Made by a program: the position numbers and the translations under genes. From the NCBI RefSeq assembly GCF_001421415.1, contig NZ_LMKH01000038.1, positions 1 through 58,200 of the forward strand: a DNA stretch of 58,200 bases, in the 5' to 3' direction. Below, in pieces: positions 8,643-17,985 of this stretch (its first letter is position 1; every line of letters starts with the position of its first letter). The notes under the pieces were generated by a model. That model did no database searches and was not told the DNA's origin. It saw nothing but the letters and a program-made list of their open reading frames with translations. This DNA is from Sphingomonas sp. Leaf208 (lineage in GTDB: Bacteria > Pseudomonadota > Alphaproteobacteria > Sphingomonadales > Sphingomonadaceae).

Positions 8643-10438
8643 TGCTGCACTCCTTCGGACTTGGGCGCATCGCTTTCATTACTTATTTCAGGCACACCTT
8701 CGGTTTGGCGGCCTGATGGCGCATTAGCGTCCTCAACGCCGGCGGGACGGGGTCGCGTCAGCTCATCCTTCGGACCGAACATCTGCACCTTGCCATCGCG
8801 CAACAACAGGATCTTGTCGACGGCCTGGAGCAATCCGGTGCGGTGGGTGGACACCACTACTGTCGCACCTGCCTCTTTAAGAGTACGCAGTGTCGCCATG
8901 AGACGTGTTTCGCCGCTCGCGTCGAGGTGCGCATTGGGCTCATCGAGAAACAAAATCTTGGGGGCCCCGAACAACGCGCGGGCTAGCGCCACGACCTGGC
9001 GTTGTCCCGCCGAAAGCCCACCCCCTTCACGCACGCTGAGCTGCGTCTCGTAGCCTTGGGGAAATTGTAGGATCAGTTCGTGTGCGCCGGCGAGCATGGC
9101 CGCATGAACGACTTTCTGGTCGAGGTGCTCGGTCGGCGTTTCGGAGAACATCGAGAAGCGTGAGATGTTGGAGTGGACGTTGGCAGGAAACAAGGTTGGG
9201 GTCTGCGGCATATAACCAACGTTGCGACCTAGTTCGTCGCCGTTCCAATCCGACAGGCGCGCGCCGTCAATCCGGACTTCGCCGCGATCCGGTTCGAGTG
9301 CCCCCGCTAGAACGCGCAGCAGGGTCGATTTGCCAGCACCGCTAGGCCCGACTAACGCGACGATTTCTCCAGGCTGTACAGTGAACCGGATATCAGACAG
9401 TAGTTCGCGATCGCTTCCCGGCGCGCGCACCGAGATGCCGTCCACCTCTATTAGACCAACTGGCGCGGGAAGGGTGGTACGCGGCACCGTTATGTCAGGT
9501 AGACGACAAAAGTCGTCCAGTCCGCGATAGGCGTTGCGCGCCGACAGAACGCTTTTCATCGCCCCTAAAATCTGTTCGACCGGCTGCAGCGCACGACCAA
9601 GGATTAGCGAGGCGGCAAAGATCGAGCCTGCAGAAATACTCTGATGAATCGCTAGATATGCGCCGAGCGCCAGGGCCAACGACTGGAACAGCATTCGCAA
9701 GAATTTGGTTGTGGCAAGGAACAAGCCCGAACTCGACGCAAGATCACCCTGTCTCCGGACAAGGTCGGCACGTTCGAGCAAGTGGCGGGTGACAAGAGAA
9801 CCCCGCATTCCGAGCGCTCGGACCGTTTCGGAAGCGGTAATCGAATAATCCTGGCTTCTATACGCCGCACTGGACCGCACCGTCGTTTCTGCGACAGCCT
9901 TGCGTGTGGCGAAATCACTGGCAAGCGCCACCGCAACCAGCAAGATCGACGCTACGAGCGCCAGCAAGCCAATCAGCGGGTGCAAAAGGTATGATATAAT
10001 AATATAAATTGGTGCCCAGGGGGCATCAAATATTGCTACGATTGCGGGGCCAGTCATCACGCCGCGAAGGGTATCAAAGTCGCGCATGGCCTGCGCCCGT
10101 TGAATTGGGGTCGCACCGCTGGCCCCCATGATCCGGTGAAGAATATTGGGGGCGGCCTGTTTCTCAAGCCGGACGCTTGCGCGTAATAGCAACCGCATGC
10201 GCACCGCATCCAGCAACGCAAAAACGATTAGCGATACCGCTAGGATCAGCGTCAGCACCAGTAAGGTCGCATCACCTCGGGTCGGCACCACTCGATCGTA
10301 AACCTGAAGCATATAAATCGACGGCACCAAATACAGGACGTTAATTAGTCCCGAAAATAGTCCCGCCTGGATGAAATGCCGCCGGCACGCCCGCAGCGCG
10401 GCTCGCAACGGATTGGAATGAATAAGATAGTCCGACAC
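8639..10438 (-). CDS. Type I secretion ABC transporter, permease and ATPase fused (PrtD type)
   Basis: This 599-residue half-transporter starts at a GTG codon. Membrane helices occupy roughly 20-290. The C-terminal nucleotide-binding domain shows Walker A (GPSGAGKST), a signature loop in the form GLSAGQRQ, and Walker B (ILFLDEP). There is no N-terminal C39 peptidase or C39-like domain, so it belongs to the PrtD class that exports metalloproteases and other proteins with a C-terminal signal. It resembles AtrD of sphingan loci. Likely substrates in this window are the serralysin-like protein at 19.0-21.0 kb and the protein at 25.0-25.8 kb. It follows murA by 62 bp on the same strand. Confidence 0.93.
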   Translation of the reverse strand: MSDYLIHSNPLRAALRACRRHFIQAGLFSGLINVLYLVPSIYMLQVYDRVVPTRGDATLLVLTLILAVSLIVFALLDAVRMRLLLRASVRLEKQAAPNILHRIMGASGATPIQRAQAMRDFDTLRGVMTGPAIVAIFDAPWAPIYIIISYLLHPLIGLLALVASILLVAVALASDFATRKAVAETTVRSSAAYRSQDYSITASETVRALGMRGSLVTRHLLERADLVRRQGDLASSSGLFLATTKFLRMLFQSLALALGAYLAIHQSISAGSIFAASLILGRALQPVEQILGAMKSVLSARNAYRGLDDFCRLPDITVPRTTLPAPVGLIEVDGISVRAPGSDRELLSDIRFTVQPGEIVALVGPSGAGKSTLLRVLAGALEPDRGEVRIDGARLSDWNGDELGRNVGYMPQTPTLFPANVHSNISRFSMFSETPTEHLDQKVVHAAMLAGAHELILQFPQGYETQLSVREGGGLSAGQRQVVALARALFGAPKILFLDEPNAHLDASGETRLMATLRTLKEAGATVVVSTHRTGLLQAVDKILLLRDGKVQMFGPKDELTRPRPAGVEDANAPSGRQTEGVPEISNESDAPKSEGVQQ

Positions 10439-10500
10439 CGTAATGCAGGCCTTTGCTAAAGAAACGGGGTTGTTAGAACTGTATTTGGAACCGTTGACGA

Positions 10501-11817
10501 TCAGCCGCCGTATTGCATATTGGCTCCGAGTGCCTTGGCCTTTGCCAGGAACTGGTCATAGCCGCGTTCGATCTGCCAGGCGTCAGTAATACGGGTCGAT
10601 CCGTTCGCGACCATCCCAAGCAACGACAGCGCGGACCCGGCCCGCAGATCGAGCGCACGCACATCTGCACCGTGGATAGCGCTGGTACCCTGAATATGAG
10701 CTGTTCCGCTGCGGACATCGCTAGCGATGCCCATCTTCGCGAACTCCTCTAAATAGGCATAGCGATTTATGAAGCGGAGATCGACGATCCGAGACTCACC
10801 GCGTGCGCAGGCCCCCATAGCCGCGAACAGCGGCTGCATGTCAGAATTGATGCCGGGGTAGGGACCGGTAGAAATCTCGACGGGGTAAGCGCGCCCCGAA
10901 CGGACGATCGCGGTGTCACCAGCGCAGAAAACCTTGGCACCGCTCTCGCGTAAGAAGATCAGTGGTACTTCCAGATCACTAGCCGGGAAGTCGTGGATCT
11001 CGATGTCGCCGCCCGTAATAACCGAACCGATCAGCCAAGTCATTGCCTCCATATTGTCGGGCATTACGCGATGAACGATGCCATCAAGCTGTTCGGCCCC
11101 AACGATTTCTATCGATTCTTGACCATAGACGGTGATCTTCGCACCCATCCGCTCGAGAAACCGGGCAAGATCTAGAATCTCGGGACGAATATGCGGGTTC
11201 CACAACCGTGTCGTGCCGCGAGCGAGGCTTGCAGCAATCAGGGCGTTTTCGGTCGCCCCGGTCGACCGCATCGGCAGCACGATATCTGCGCCGGTCAGCC
11301 CGTTCGGTGCTTCCGCGAACAGACGTTCACCCTCATACCATACTCGAGCTCCAAGCCGGGTCAGTACCATTTCATGAAGATCAGTCTTGCGGTCGCCTAG
11401 GTCGCAGCCGCCAGGCATAGGTACGCTGCCCGCACCCGTGCGAGCAACCAGTGCGCCCAAGATGAGCAACGTGTTGCGAATCGACCTGCCCTGCCATTCG
11501 AGATCGCTGGGCGGAACGGTTGCCTCCTCGATGGTCAGCGTGTCACCGTTCACCACGCACGTCTTGCCCAACGCCTCAAGCATTCCGACGTGCACGATCG
11601 CATCAAGCAGACTGGCGGGATAATTGTGGAGCACGATCCGCTCCGACGTCAGCAGCGATGCCGCCAGCAAGCGCAGTACACTGTTCTTGGCCCCGCTGAC
11701 ACGCACTTCACCGACCAGACGAGAGCGCTCGACACGCAGAATGCTGGAAAGCGATGCACTATCGTCGGTAATGACATCGTCAGAAGCTAGGTTCAGGCTA
11801 GCAATATTAGTATTCAT
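10501..11817 (-). CDS. murA: MurA-type UDP-GlcNAc enolpyruvyl transferase
   Basis: This 438-residue EPSP-synthase-fold enzyme would add enolpyruvate from PEP to the 3-OH of UDP-GlcNAc. Key residues of E. coli MurA are matched: Lys44 in SGAKNS, Cys138 in PGGCDLG (the PEP-binding, fosfomycin-target cysteine), Arg143, Asp326 in SDMQ and Arg392 in DLRAGSAL. The N-terminus carries about 20 extra residues. The ATG overlaps the murB stop by one base (TGATG). The setting is unusual: murB, murA, then the type I secretion genes and the BY-kinase on one strand. This is not the usual dcw position of murB. It could be a paralogue dedicated to an envelope or exopolymer lactyl sugar, or a displaced housekeeping gene; the window cannot decide. 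Confidence 0.9.
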   Translation of the reverse strand: MNTNIASLNLASDDVITDDSASLSSILRVERSRLVGEVRVSGAKNSVLRLLAASLLTSERIVLHNYPASLLDAIVHVGMLEALGKTCVVNGDTLTIEEATVPPSDLEWQGRSIRNTLLILGALVARTGAGSVPMPGGCDLGDRKTDLHEMVLTRLGARVWYEGERLFAEAPNGLTGADIVLPMRSTGATENALIAASLARGTTRLWNPHIRPEILDLARFLERMGAKITVYGQESIEIVGAEQLDGIVHRVMPDNMEAMTWLIGSVITGGDIEIHDFPASDLEVPLIFLRESGAKVFCAGDTAIVRSGRAYPVEISTGPYPGINSDMQPLFAAMGACARGESRIVDLRFINRYAYLEEFAKMGIASDVRSGTAHIQGTSAIHGADVRALDLRAGSALSLLGMVANGSTRITDAWQIERGYDQFLAKAKALGANMQYGG

Positions 11818-12854
11818 CAGGATGTTCCCTGTGTTGTTTCGATAGCGAGCATGTCAGCAATTTCGTGCGCGGGACGCATTGTTCCGTCGGGCGCGAGGTG
11901 ACGGACTTCTGCGATCATTGCTATGCCGGTTAATTCCTGTACCCGCCTGCGAGCAAGAGCGATCAATTCGAGCACGTCTCTAGAGCGTGCTCCCCCGTTA
12001 TTGACAATGAAATTGGCGTGATCGGGTGACATCTGCGCGCCTCCTACCGACGCGCCCTTCAGGCCGGCACGCTCTATCGCCAGTCCAGGAGGGCCAATCA
12101 AGTTGTAGAGGGCCGGGTCGCTTACGAACACCGAGCCGCAATTGGCGCGCACACGTGGAAACTTGGCACGCCGAGCTGCTAGGATTGCAATTGCCTCTCG
12201 TCGCAGCGCATGGCGATCGCCAGGTTGAAAACGCAAGCGCGCTGACACTACCGTTCCGCCACTCGCCTGTAGCGTGGAACTTCGATAGGCGTAGCCCAGA
12301 TCGGCATGCAGGATCCGCAACAGCGTCCCGTCGCGGGCAATGACGTCGGCGGACACGACGTTTTCGCCAATACCCCGACGCTGACTGCCGCCGTTCATCG
12401 TGACCAAGCCACCCAGCGTACCGGGAATACCTATTGCATGCGTGGCACCCGCCATGCCGCCTGCGATTACCTTACGCACGAAGGAGGGCACCCACAAACC
12501 CGCGCCCGCCTCAACGATGCCGTCGGCGTCAATAACGAAATTACCGAACGCACGACCGATGCGTACCACAACACCACGAAAACCGGCATCATCATATAAC
12601 AAATTCGAACCATCGCCCACGATGACATGTGGAACCCCCGCCTGCGCGATAGCGGCAAGCACCCCGCGAAGCGTAGCGACATCGGGTGGCGTGACGACAA
12701 CATCCGCCGGACCGCCAATTCGCCAGCGACCCAGCGTGGCCAACGGAACCCCGAACGCAATCGCATCGTCCGGCAGAAGCACCCTTAACGCGATCGACAA
12801 TGGCGATTGCGGCGTGACGGTAGCGGTATTTGAGATTTCAGCCGCAATAATCAC
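11817..12854 (-). CDS. murB: MurB-type UDP-N-acetylenolpyruvoylglucosamine reductase
   Basis: This 345-residue FAD-dependent reductase would convert the MurA product to UDP-MurNAc. FAD-binding motifs GDGSNLL (80-86) and GIPGTLGG (142-149) are present. So are the substrate arginine in YRSS (Arg191), the catalytic serine in NCGSVF (Ser241) and the C-terminal catalytic glutamate in AEVRHL (Glu316). The N-terminus is about 25 residues longer than usual. It is first in the apparent operon murB-murA-ABC-HlyD-kinase, so the promoter should lie upstream of 12,854. Both catalytic steps look intact, so the pair can be read as a full two-step module. The flanks have no murC, ddl or ftsQ. Confidence 0.9.
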   Translation of the reverse strand: MIIAAEISNTATVTPQSPLSIALRVLLPDDAIAFGVPLATLGRWRIGGPADVVVTPPDVATLRGVLAAIAQAGVPHVIVGDGSNLLYDDAGFRGVVVRIGRAFGNFVIDADGIVEAGAGLWVPSFVRKVIAGGMAGATHAIGIPGTLGGLVTMNGGSQRRGIGENVVSADVIARDGTLLRILHADLGYAYRSSTLQASGGTVVSARLRFQPGDRHALRREAIAILAARRAKFPRVRANCGSVFVSDPALYNLIGPPGLAIERAGLKGASVGGAQMSPDHANFIVNNGGARSRDVLELIALARRRVQELTGIAMIAEVRHLAPDGTMRPAHEIADMLAIETTQGTS

Positions 12855-13161
12855 GAGCGCAACGTCTTAATATTCATGCCGATGCGCTCCCAAGAACAAA
12901 ATTTTCCGACCGCATAGTCAGATGATACCCCTTACCGGTCTTGTCATTGTATCAGTTAATTTACTCCCAATATCACAGCCGCGGGCCGATTGTAATCGAT
13001 CACGGTAGAGATTTTGTTGCGCTGCAGCACCTATTTTCATGCAGATTATGTCGTATCGGGGCTATACGGCGTCTACCATATCGGATAGTACCGTAATGGG
13101 ACACTCGCCTGCTGCCAGTACTGGTAAGAGGGTCAGGCCCAGCGCAGTGAGAGGATGCACG
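12855..13161. other. Intergenic region, probable divergent promoters
   Basis: About 300 bases separate murB (-) from the small membrane protein gene (+). No convincing reading frame is present. The stretch is AT-richer than its neighbours and should hold the promoter of the murB operon, but no clear -35/-10 pair could be chosen by eye. Confidence 0.4.
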
Positions 13162-13290
13162 ATGAGCAGAACTGACGTTAACGGTCTTCATTCGGATGAT
13201 ATTATGACCGCCAAGGGCACCTACGCATTGGTCGGATCACTTCTGGTTGGTTTGATCCTCTGGGGTAGTATGCTCGCAATGGTCATCTGA
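13162..13290 (+). CDS. Small single-pass membrane protein
   Basis: This 42-residue peptide starts at ATG 13162 behind GAGAGG. It is hydrophilic for about 18 residues, then has one membrane helix (about 19-41) and ends almost at its boundary. The open frame extends upstream, but the segment before this ATG lacks a ribosome site and looks random. The family is not recognised. It lies between murB (divergent) and an IS5 relic. Confidence 0.5.
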   Translation: MSRTDVNGLHSDDIMTAKGTYALVGSLLVGLILWGSMLAMVI

Positions 13291-13434
13291 CAATCGGTGT
13301 GGCTGCGCGTCGGGTTTGCGCGCCTGCCATATCAATTGAGCATCTCAACTCTGAGTAAGGCTCATCTTGTGTAGCGAGCGGTGGGCGTCGGTTGGGCCAC
13401 GGCAGGGAATGAAAAGCCGTCGTAGAACGATCAA

Positions 13435-13930
13435 ATCGTCAGGCCGGAACGTGCGATGATCTCGATCGTCAGATAATCAAGGCGCGCGACCGATGCGTTA
13501 AGCTTTTGACCAGCATAGCCAACATCGGCGTTCAGCGTAGCGGGCGCGGTACGCGTCGCAGGATCGTTCGATCAAGCCGTACACCCGGTCGCGATCCTGA
13601 ACATCGGCTTCATGTACCACGCCTTGGACCATATTGCCGACCGCGTCGTTCACGACGGCGTTTGTGTGCCCTCATCTTCTTACAGGCGTCGTATTCGCGA
13701 GGCCCACTTATCTTAGCGGTCATTCGCCAACTAGCTATCGATGACGCTTAGTAGCCCCCGGCATATGGCCTTCTGATATTCGCACCATGCCGCGATCACT
13801 GTGTCGATGACATCAAGCAGGCCGTCGTCGCGCTTCCAGTAGAAACGGTACCGCACGGTCGTGAAGGACGGAAAGTCCTTGGACAACTGCGCTCATCGAC
13901 ACCCCGTCGTCTCAATATACTGGATCGCAT
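13435..13930 (-). pseudogene. Degenerate IS5-family transposase relic
   Basis: Read on the minus strand, scattered frames recall an IS5-type transposase. A segment around 13,870-13,800 reads KDFPSFTTVRYRFYWKRDDG, near the family's N-terminal motif. A segment around 13,530-13,450 reads GYAGQKL then LTIEII, near the DAGYAG...LTIEIV motif. Several stops and shifts separate them. The boundaries are approximate, and no terminal repeats were found. Confidence 0.45.
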
Positions 13931-14362
13931 CCAACAGGCCCGCGCCTTGTGCTTGCGGGGCGCCCAACCCCGGAGGTGGGCCTCAGGACGGTCAGACGAC
14001 AGACCATTCCTGGTGGGCGCAGTCGCTTACACAGCGAAACCTGCTTCTGTCATGCTGGGATCGGGCAAGCGATTTCTGTCGAGCTCATGCGATCATCGTG
14101 GTGTTCGCAACCCAAAGGCTGAACCACACGCTATTGAAATCGCTCAACTCAATTTTCGGCAAAGCCGTGACTCGGCATCTATCGGCATTCGGAACCGGTT
14201 GATCGTCAATCTGTTGGCCGTATCTCAACACTTAATATACGTACCCACGATAGTTTGTCCTGGTCGCATCAACCGCATATGGCGGGTGAGGTCGCTTCTC
14301 ATGCGAACGTTAGGCAAGCGGAAGGCAAGGGGCGGGATTTTTTGAAAACCAATGGGGGGGTC

Positions 14363-15733
14363 ATGCAGGATTTCACTGTCCTGCCGCGTCAGGCAGTGCC
14401 AGCACGACGTGAAGATATTCGCTTTCTGCTTTACGCCTCGCTGCTAGTGCTCGATGTGCTAGCGGTGGTCGGTGCATTCGAGCTCGGCCTGCTCGTGCGT
14501 TACGGTACCTTCTACTGGTATTCCGCGATGGACGTCGTGGTTGTAACCTTGCCGATCTACATACTCGCCGCTGCCAACAACGGCGCGTATTCGATCGAGG
14601 CCTTGCACCGGACACGAGTTGGCATCCTTCGCTCAGCCTCGGCGCTTGCCTTCGCCTTCGCCAGCTTTCTGTTTATATCTTATTACTTCCATCTTTTGCG
14701 ATTCGAACCGCGCAGTGTGACTAGTATCGGTATGATGGGCAGCTTCGTCCTTCTCATCGTGCTTCGCCTCCTGCTGGCGTGCGTGATCAAATTTACGGTA
14801 GGTCACCAACTGACTGCGGACGTCATCCTTATGGACGACGTATCGATTACTGTTCCGCCGCATTACCACGTTATCGACATGACGAAGGCGGATCTTCACC
14901 CCAATATCCAAGATCCAATGATGCTGGATCGTCTTGCCCGCCACATTCGTCGGGCCGATCGGGTCATCGTTGCCTGCCGCCCGGAAAAGAAGCGTGAATG
15001 GGCGATGCTCCTCAAGGGGGTAGGCATTCATGGCGAAATCATCTCTAATGAATTCGACGAAGTCGGAGCGATCGGGATCGGTGCATTCGACGGTCATTCG
15101 ACGCTGATCGTCGCAGCGGGGCCGCTGAGCACGCGTAACCGCATTATCAAGCGCTGCTTTGATCTCGCGTTCGCGATACCGGCCCTCTTGGTCCTTCTAC
15201 CGATTTTCGTGCTGACCGCGCTTGTTATAAAATGCGACAGTCGTGGCCCGATCTTCTTCCGCCAACAGCGTGTCGGTCGCGGCAACGCGCTATTCGAGGT
15301 GTTCAAATTCCGCTCAATGCGCGTTGAGCAGTCAGATGCATCCGGCACAGTTTCCGCATCACGAGACGATGTTCGGATCACGCGGGTTGGTCGCGTCATC
15401 CGGGCGACCAGCATCGATGAACTTCCTCAGCTTCTCAATGTTCTATTTGGATCGATGAGCATCGTCGGGCCACGACCCCACGCCCTTGGGTCGCTTGCAG
15501 GGCAACAGCTCTTTTGGGAAGTTGACGAGCGTTATTGGCACCGTCACGCTCTCAAGCCGGGTATTACGGGTCTTGCTCAAGTGCGCGGCTTCCGTGGCGC
15601 GACACACGAACGGAGTGACCTCACTCGGCGGCTTCAGGCCGACCTCGAATATATTATTGGCTGGTCGGTATTACGCGATTTTGCTATCCTCATTTCTACC
15701 GTTCGCGTTGTCGTGCACCGCAACGCCTTTTAG
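14363..15733 (+). CDS. Priming polyprenyl-phosphate sugar phosphotransferase (GelB/SpsB-like)
   Basis: This 456-residue protein starts at ATG 14363 just behind a G7 run that can serve as ribosome site. Four N-terminal membrane helices (about 20-145) are followed by a short soluble segment. Another helix (about 275-300) leads into the C-terminal bacterial sugar-transferase domain with KFRSM, the DELPQLLNVL motif and the VGPRPH motif. Such enzymes move a sugar-1-phosphate, usually glucose-1-P, onto undecaprenyl phosphate to start each repeat unit. Its position beside ugd and downstream of an AtrDB-like pair resembles gelB/spsB. A hairpin follows at 15,751. It is one of two priming enzymes in this window; the other is at 27.4 kb. 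Confidence 0.9.
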   Translation: MQDFTVLPRQAVPARREDIRFLLYASLLVLDVLAVVGAFELGLLVRYGTFYWYSAMDVVVVTLPIYILAAANNGAYSIEALHRTRVGILRSASALAFAFASFLFISYYFHLLRFEPRSVTSIGMMGSFVLLIVLRLLLACVIKFTVGHQLTADVILMDDVSITVPPHYHVIDMTKADLHPNIQDPMMLDRLARHIRRADRVIVACRPEKKREWAMLLKGVGIHGEIISNEFDEVGAIGIGAFDGHSTLIVAAGPLSTRNRIIKRCFDLAFAIPALLVLLPIFVLTALVIKCDSRGPIFFRQQRVGRGNALFEVFKFRSMRVEQSDASGTVSASRDDVRITRVGRVIRATSIDELPQLLNVLFGSMSIVGPRPHALGSLAGQQLFWEVDERYWHRHALKPGITGLAQVRGFRGATHERSDLTRRLQADLEYIIGWSVLRDFAILISTVRVVVHRNAF

Positions 15734-15750
15734 GAATAAGCTTTGTAATG

Positions 15751-15766
15751 CCCTATTGTGATAGGG
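15751..15766 (+). terminator. Short hairpin after the priming transferase gene
   Basis: CCCTAT-tgtg-ATAGGG forms a 6-bp stem with a 4-nt loop, extendable by wobble pairs, followed by TGTATGTCATTTTA. It lies 18 bases after the stop. The U-tract is imperfect, so termination is plausible but not certain. Confidence 0.5.
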
Positions 15767-15829
15767 TGTATGTCATTTTAACTAATAGGCGGCACAGTGA
15801 TTTAACGATCTTCCTGCATAGGAATCGTT

Positions 15830-16039
15830 ATGGCACGCCCTTCAACTCTGGTCCGATTACCGGATCCACCGCCGCCGGATGGTAACGCCCTTCCTGGCGA
15901 CCGCATCGACTTCGATGCTTGGCTTCTACCGCCGGAGCAGCCAACGCGAATGGGACAGGGGATGCACCTTGTTTCGGCTGCTGCCGGACCTGTGTTGTTC
16001 ATAATAGCCCTTGCCTGTACCGTTGCGTGGATTGCCTAA
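15830..16039 (+). CDS. Small Pro-rich single-pass membrane protein
   Basis: This 69-residue protein has a hydrophilic, proline-rich N-terminal half (LPDPPPPDG) and one C-terminal membrane helix (about 47-69). A few bases separate it from the PilZ gene, so the two are likely co-transcribed. The family is not recognised. The topology suggests a cytoplasmic tail anchored at the inner membrane. Confidence 0.55.
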   Translation: MARPSTLVRLPDPPPPDGNALPGDRIDFDAWLLPPEQPTRMGQGMHLVSAAAGPVLFIIALACTVAWIA

Positions 16040-16046
16040 GCCACCG

Positions 16047-16526
16047 ATGCAGCATTCTGCATCGGCGCAGGACGCCGTTCCCTGTCGACGCGAAGACGAT
16101 CGCGCCCCGATCCTGCAACCTAGCACCTTACGCATTTCGGACGCACCGCATGATGTGAGAGTGGAGGATCTTTCTCCTAACGGATTCGCCTTCTCAAGCA
16201 CCGTTCCAATACCAATCGACACGATCGTCCATGTCGGACTTGCCGGCGCCGGGCGGGCCAGTGCGCGAATAGTTCGGCGAGCCGACACGGTTTATGGATG
16301 CATCTTTGAACCAGGCCTAACCTCGGCCCAAATCGAGGACGCCTTTACCCGATCGCCCAGCGATACCGTTACTACGCTCGCTGCGCGGGCATCAGCGATT
16401 GCCGACGATGGCGAGATATCGCAGCCGCAACTTCCGTTCGTGACTCGAATAGCACTATTAGCGCTCGCCAGCTTGATGGGCTGGCTTGTGTTCGCAACCG
16501 CTCTTCGCAGCCTGCCTTTCTCCTAG
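16047..16526 (+). CDS. PilZ-domain protein with C-terminal membrane anchor
   Basis: The 159-residue product carries both PilZ signatures for cyclic-di-GMP binding: RxxxR at Arg15-Arg19 (REDDR), and DxSxxG at Asp41-Gly46 (DLSPNG). The intervening spacing of about 21 residues is typical. A transmembrane helix lies near the C-terminus (about 132-155), so the sensor domain would be tethered to the inner membrane. An upstream in-frame ATG (16011) overlaps the previous gene and is less likely. It lies between a priming transferase and ugd, which suggests second-messenger control of polymer synthesis. That link is inference. Confidence 0.78.
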   Translation: MQHSASAQDAVPCRREDDRAPILQPSTLRISDAPHDVRVEDLSPNGFAFSSTVPIPIDTIVHVGLAGAGRASARIVRRADTVYGCIFEPGLTSAQIEDAFTRSPSDTVTTLAARASAIADDGEISQPQLPFVTRIALLALASLMGWLVFATALRSLPFS

Positions 16527-16683
16527 CATCCATGCGATCAACGTCATTCAGGCGGCAGGAGCCAAATCTCTAACACCACCGTTCTCGCTTGGTGCGTGCA
16601 TTGGCAAATGTCCTATTATCGCGAGGCAGGTTCATCTAGGTACCGTCGAAACGGTACGTCGCTATTTTCAGGAGATACCAATC

Positions 16684-17985
16684 TTGCGCATTACCATGAT
16701 CGGATCGGGCTATGTCGGCCTAGTATCGGGCGCCTGTTTCGCCGACTTTGGCCATGAAGTCGTTTGCATCGACAAGGACCAGCGCAAGATCGATGCGTTG
16801 CATCAGGGCAAGATGCCAATCTTTGAGCCGGGCCTCGACGACTTGGTTGCACGTAACGTCAGGGAAGGGCGGCTGACCTTCGGCACCGACCTGACCGACG
16901 GCGTCAAGAACGCTGACGCGATCTTTATCGGCGTCGGTACGCCGTCGCGGCGTGGCGATGGCCATGCCGACCTTACCTACGTCTATGCCGCAGCCGAGGA
17001 GATTGGCCGGGCAATCGACGGCTATACCGTAGTCGTCACGAAATCGACTGTGCCTGTTGGCACCGGTGACGAAGTCGAGCGCATCATCCGCGCCGCCAAT
17101 CCGGGTGCCGAATTCGGCGTCGTTTCCAATCCCGAGTTCCTGCGCGAAGGCGCCGCGATCGACGATTTCAAGCGGCCCGACCGCATTGTCATCGGTTCAG
17201 AGGACGAGCGCGCGACTGAGGTAATGCGCCAGGTCTATCGGCCACTCTCGATCAATGCCGCACCGATCCTCGTGACCGGCCGTCGCACCGCCGAGTTGAT
17301 CAAATATGCCGGCAACGCCTTCCTCGCGACCAAGATCACCTTCATCAACGAAATCGCGGATCTTTGCGAAAAAGTCGGTGCAGACGTGCAGGACGTCGCG
17401 CGCGGCATCGGCCTCGACAACCGGATCGGCAAAAAATTCCTCCACGCCGGTCCTGGCTATGGCGGCTCGTGCTTCCCGAAAGACACTCTGGCGTTGCTCA
17501 AGACCAGCCAGGATTACGACGCGCCGCAGCGGATCGTAGAAGCGGTGGTCGCAGTTAACGACAACCGCAAGCGCGCGATGGGTCGCAAGATCATTGCGGC
17601 TATGGGGGGCGACGTGCGCGGCAAGACGGTCGCGGTGCTCGGTCTTACTTTCAAGCCCAACACGGACGACATGCGCGACAGCCCGGCGATTGCGGTCATC
17701 CAAGCGTTGCAGGATGCCGGCGCTAAGGTGCAGGCGCACGATCCCGAAGGCGTTGAGCAGGCCAAGCTGGTGCTTCAGAACGTTGACTATCGCGATGGCC
17801 CTTATGAGGCGATCGAAGGCGCCGATGCGGTCGCGATCCTGACCGAATGGAACGCCTATCGCGCACTCGACCTCGCCCGCGTCAAATCGTTGCTCAGCGC
17901 GCCGATCATGATCGACCTGCGCAATGTCTATAACCCCAAGGATATCGAAGCCGCAGGCTTTAACTACACGGGTATCGGACGATGA
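16684..17985 (+). CDS. ugd: UDP-glucose 6-dehydrogenase
   Basis: This 433-residue enzyme oxidises UDP-glucose to UDP-glucuronate with 2 NAD+. The start is TTG 16684, preceded by AGGAGA; the long upstream frame is unlikely to be translated. The Rossmann motif GSGYVG is at 7-12. The catalytic cysteine is Cys263 in GYGGSCFPKD, and the dimer and UDP-binding regions follow normally. The gene overlaps the next one by 4 nt (ATGA), so UDP-GlcA can be passed on to the epimerase. It is full length. Confidence 0.95.
   Translation: MRITMIGSGYVGLVSGACFADFGHEVVCIDKDQRKIDALHQGKMPIFEPGLDDLVARNVREGRLTFGTDLTDGVKNADAIFIGVGTPSRRGDGHADLTYVYAAAEEIGRAIDGYTVVVTKSTVPVGTGDEVERIIRAANPGAEFGVVSNPEFLREGAAIDDFKRPDRIVIGSEDERATEVMRQVYRPLSINAAPILVTGRRTAELIKYAGNAFLATKITFINEIADLCEKVGADVQDVARGIGLDNRIGKKFLHAGPGYGGSCFPKDTLALLKTSQDYDAPQRIVEAVVAVNDNRKRAMGRKIIAAMGGDVRGKTVAVLGLTFKPNTDDMRDSPAIAVIQALQDAGAKVQAHDPEGVEQAKLVLQNVDYRDGPYEAIEGADAVAILTEWNAYRALDLARVKSLLSAPIMIDLRNVYNPKDIEAAGFNYTGIGR

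Noticed and set aside
7260..12854. Many antisense open frames across the secretion operon
   Set aside because: They mirror GC-rich codon bias of the real genes and have no ribosome sites or domain motifs.
16486..16683. Upstream extension of ugd
   Set aside because: The Rossmann motif must be at the very N-terminus, which fits TTG 16684 with AGGAGA.
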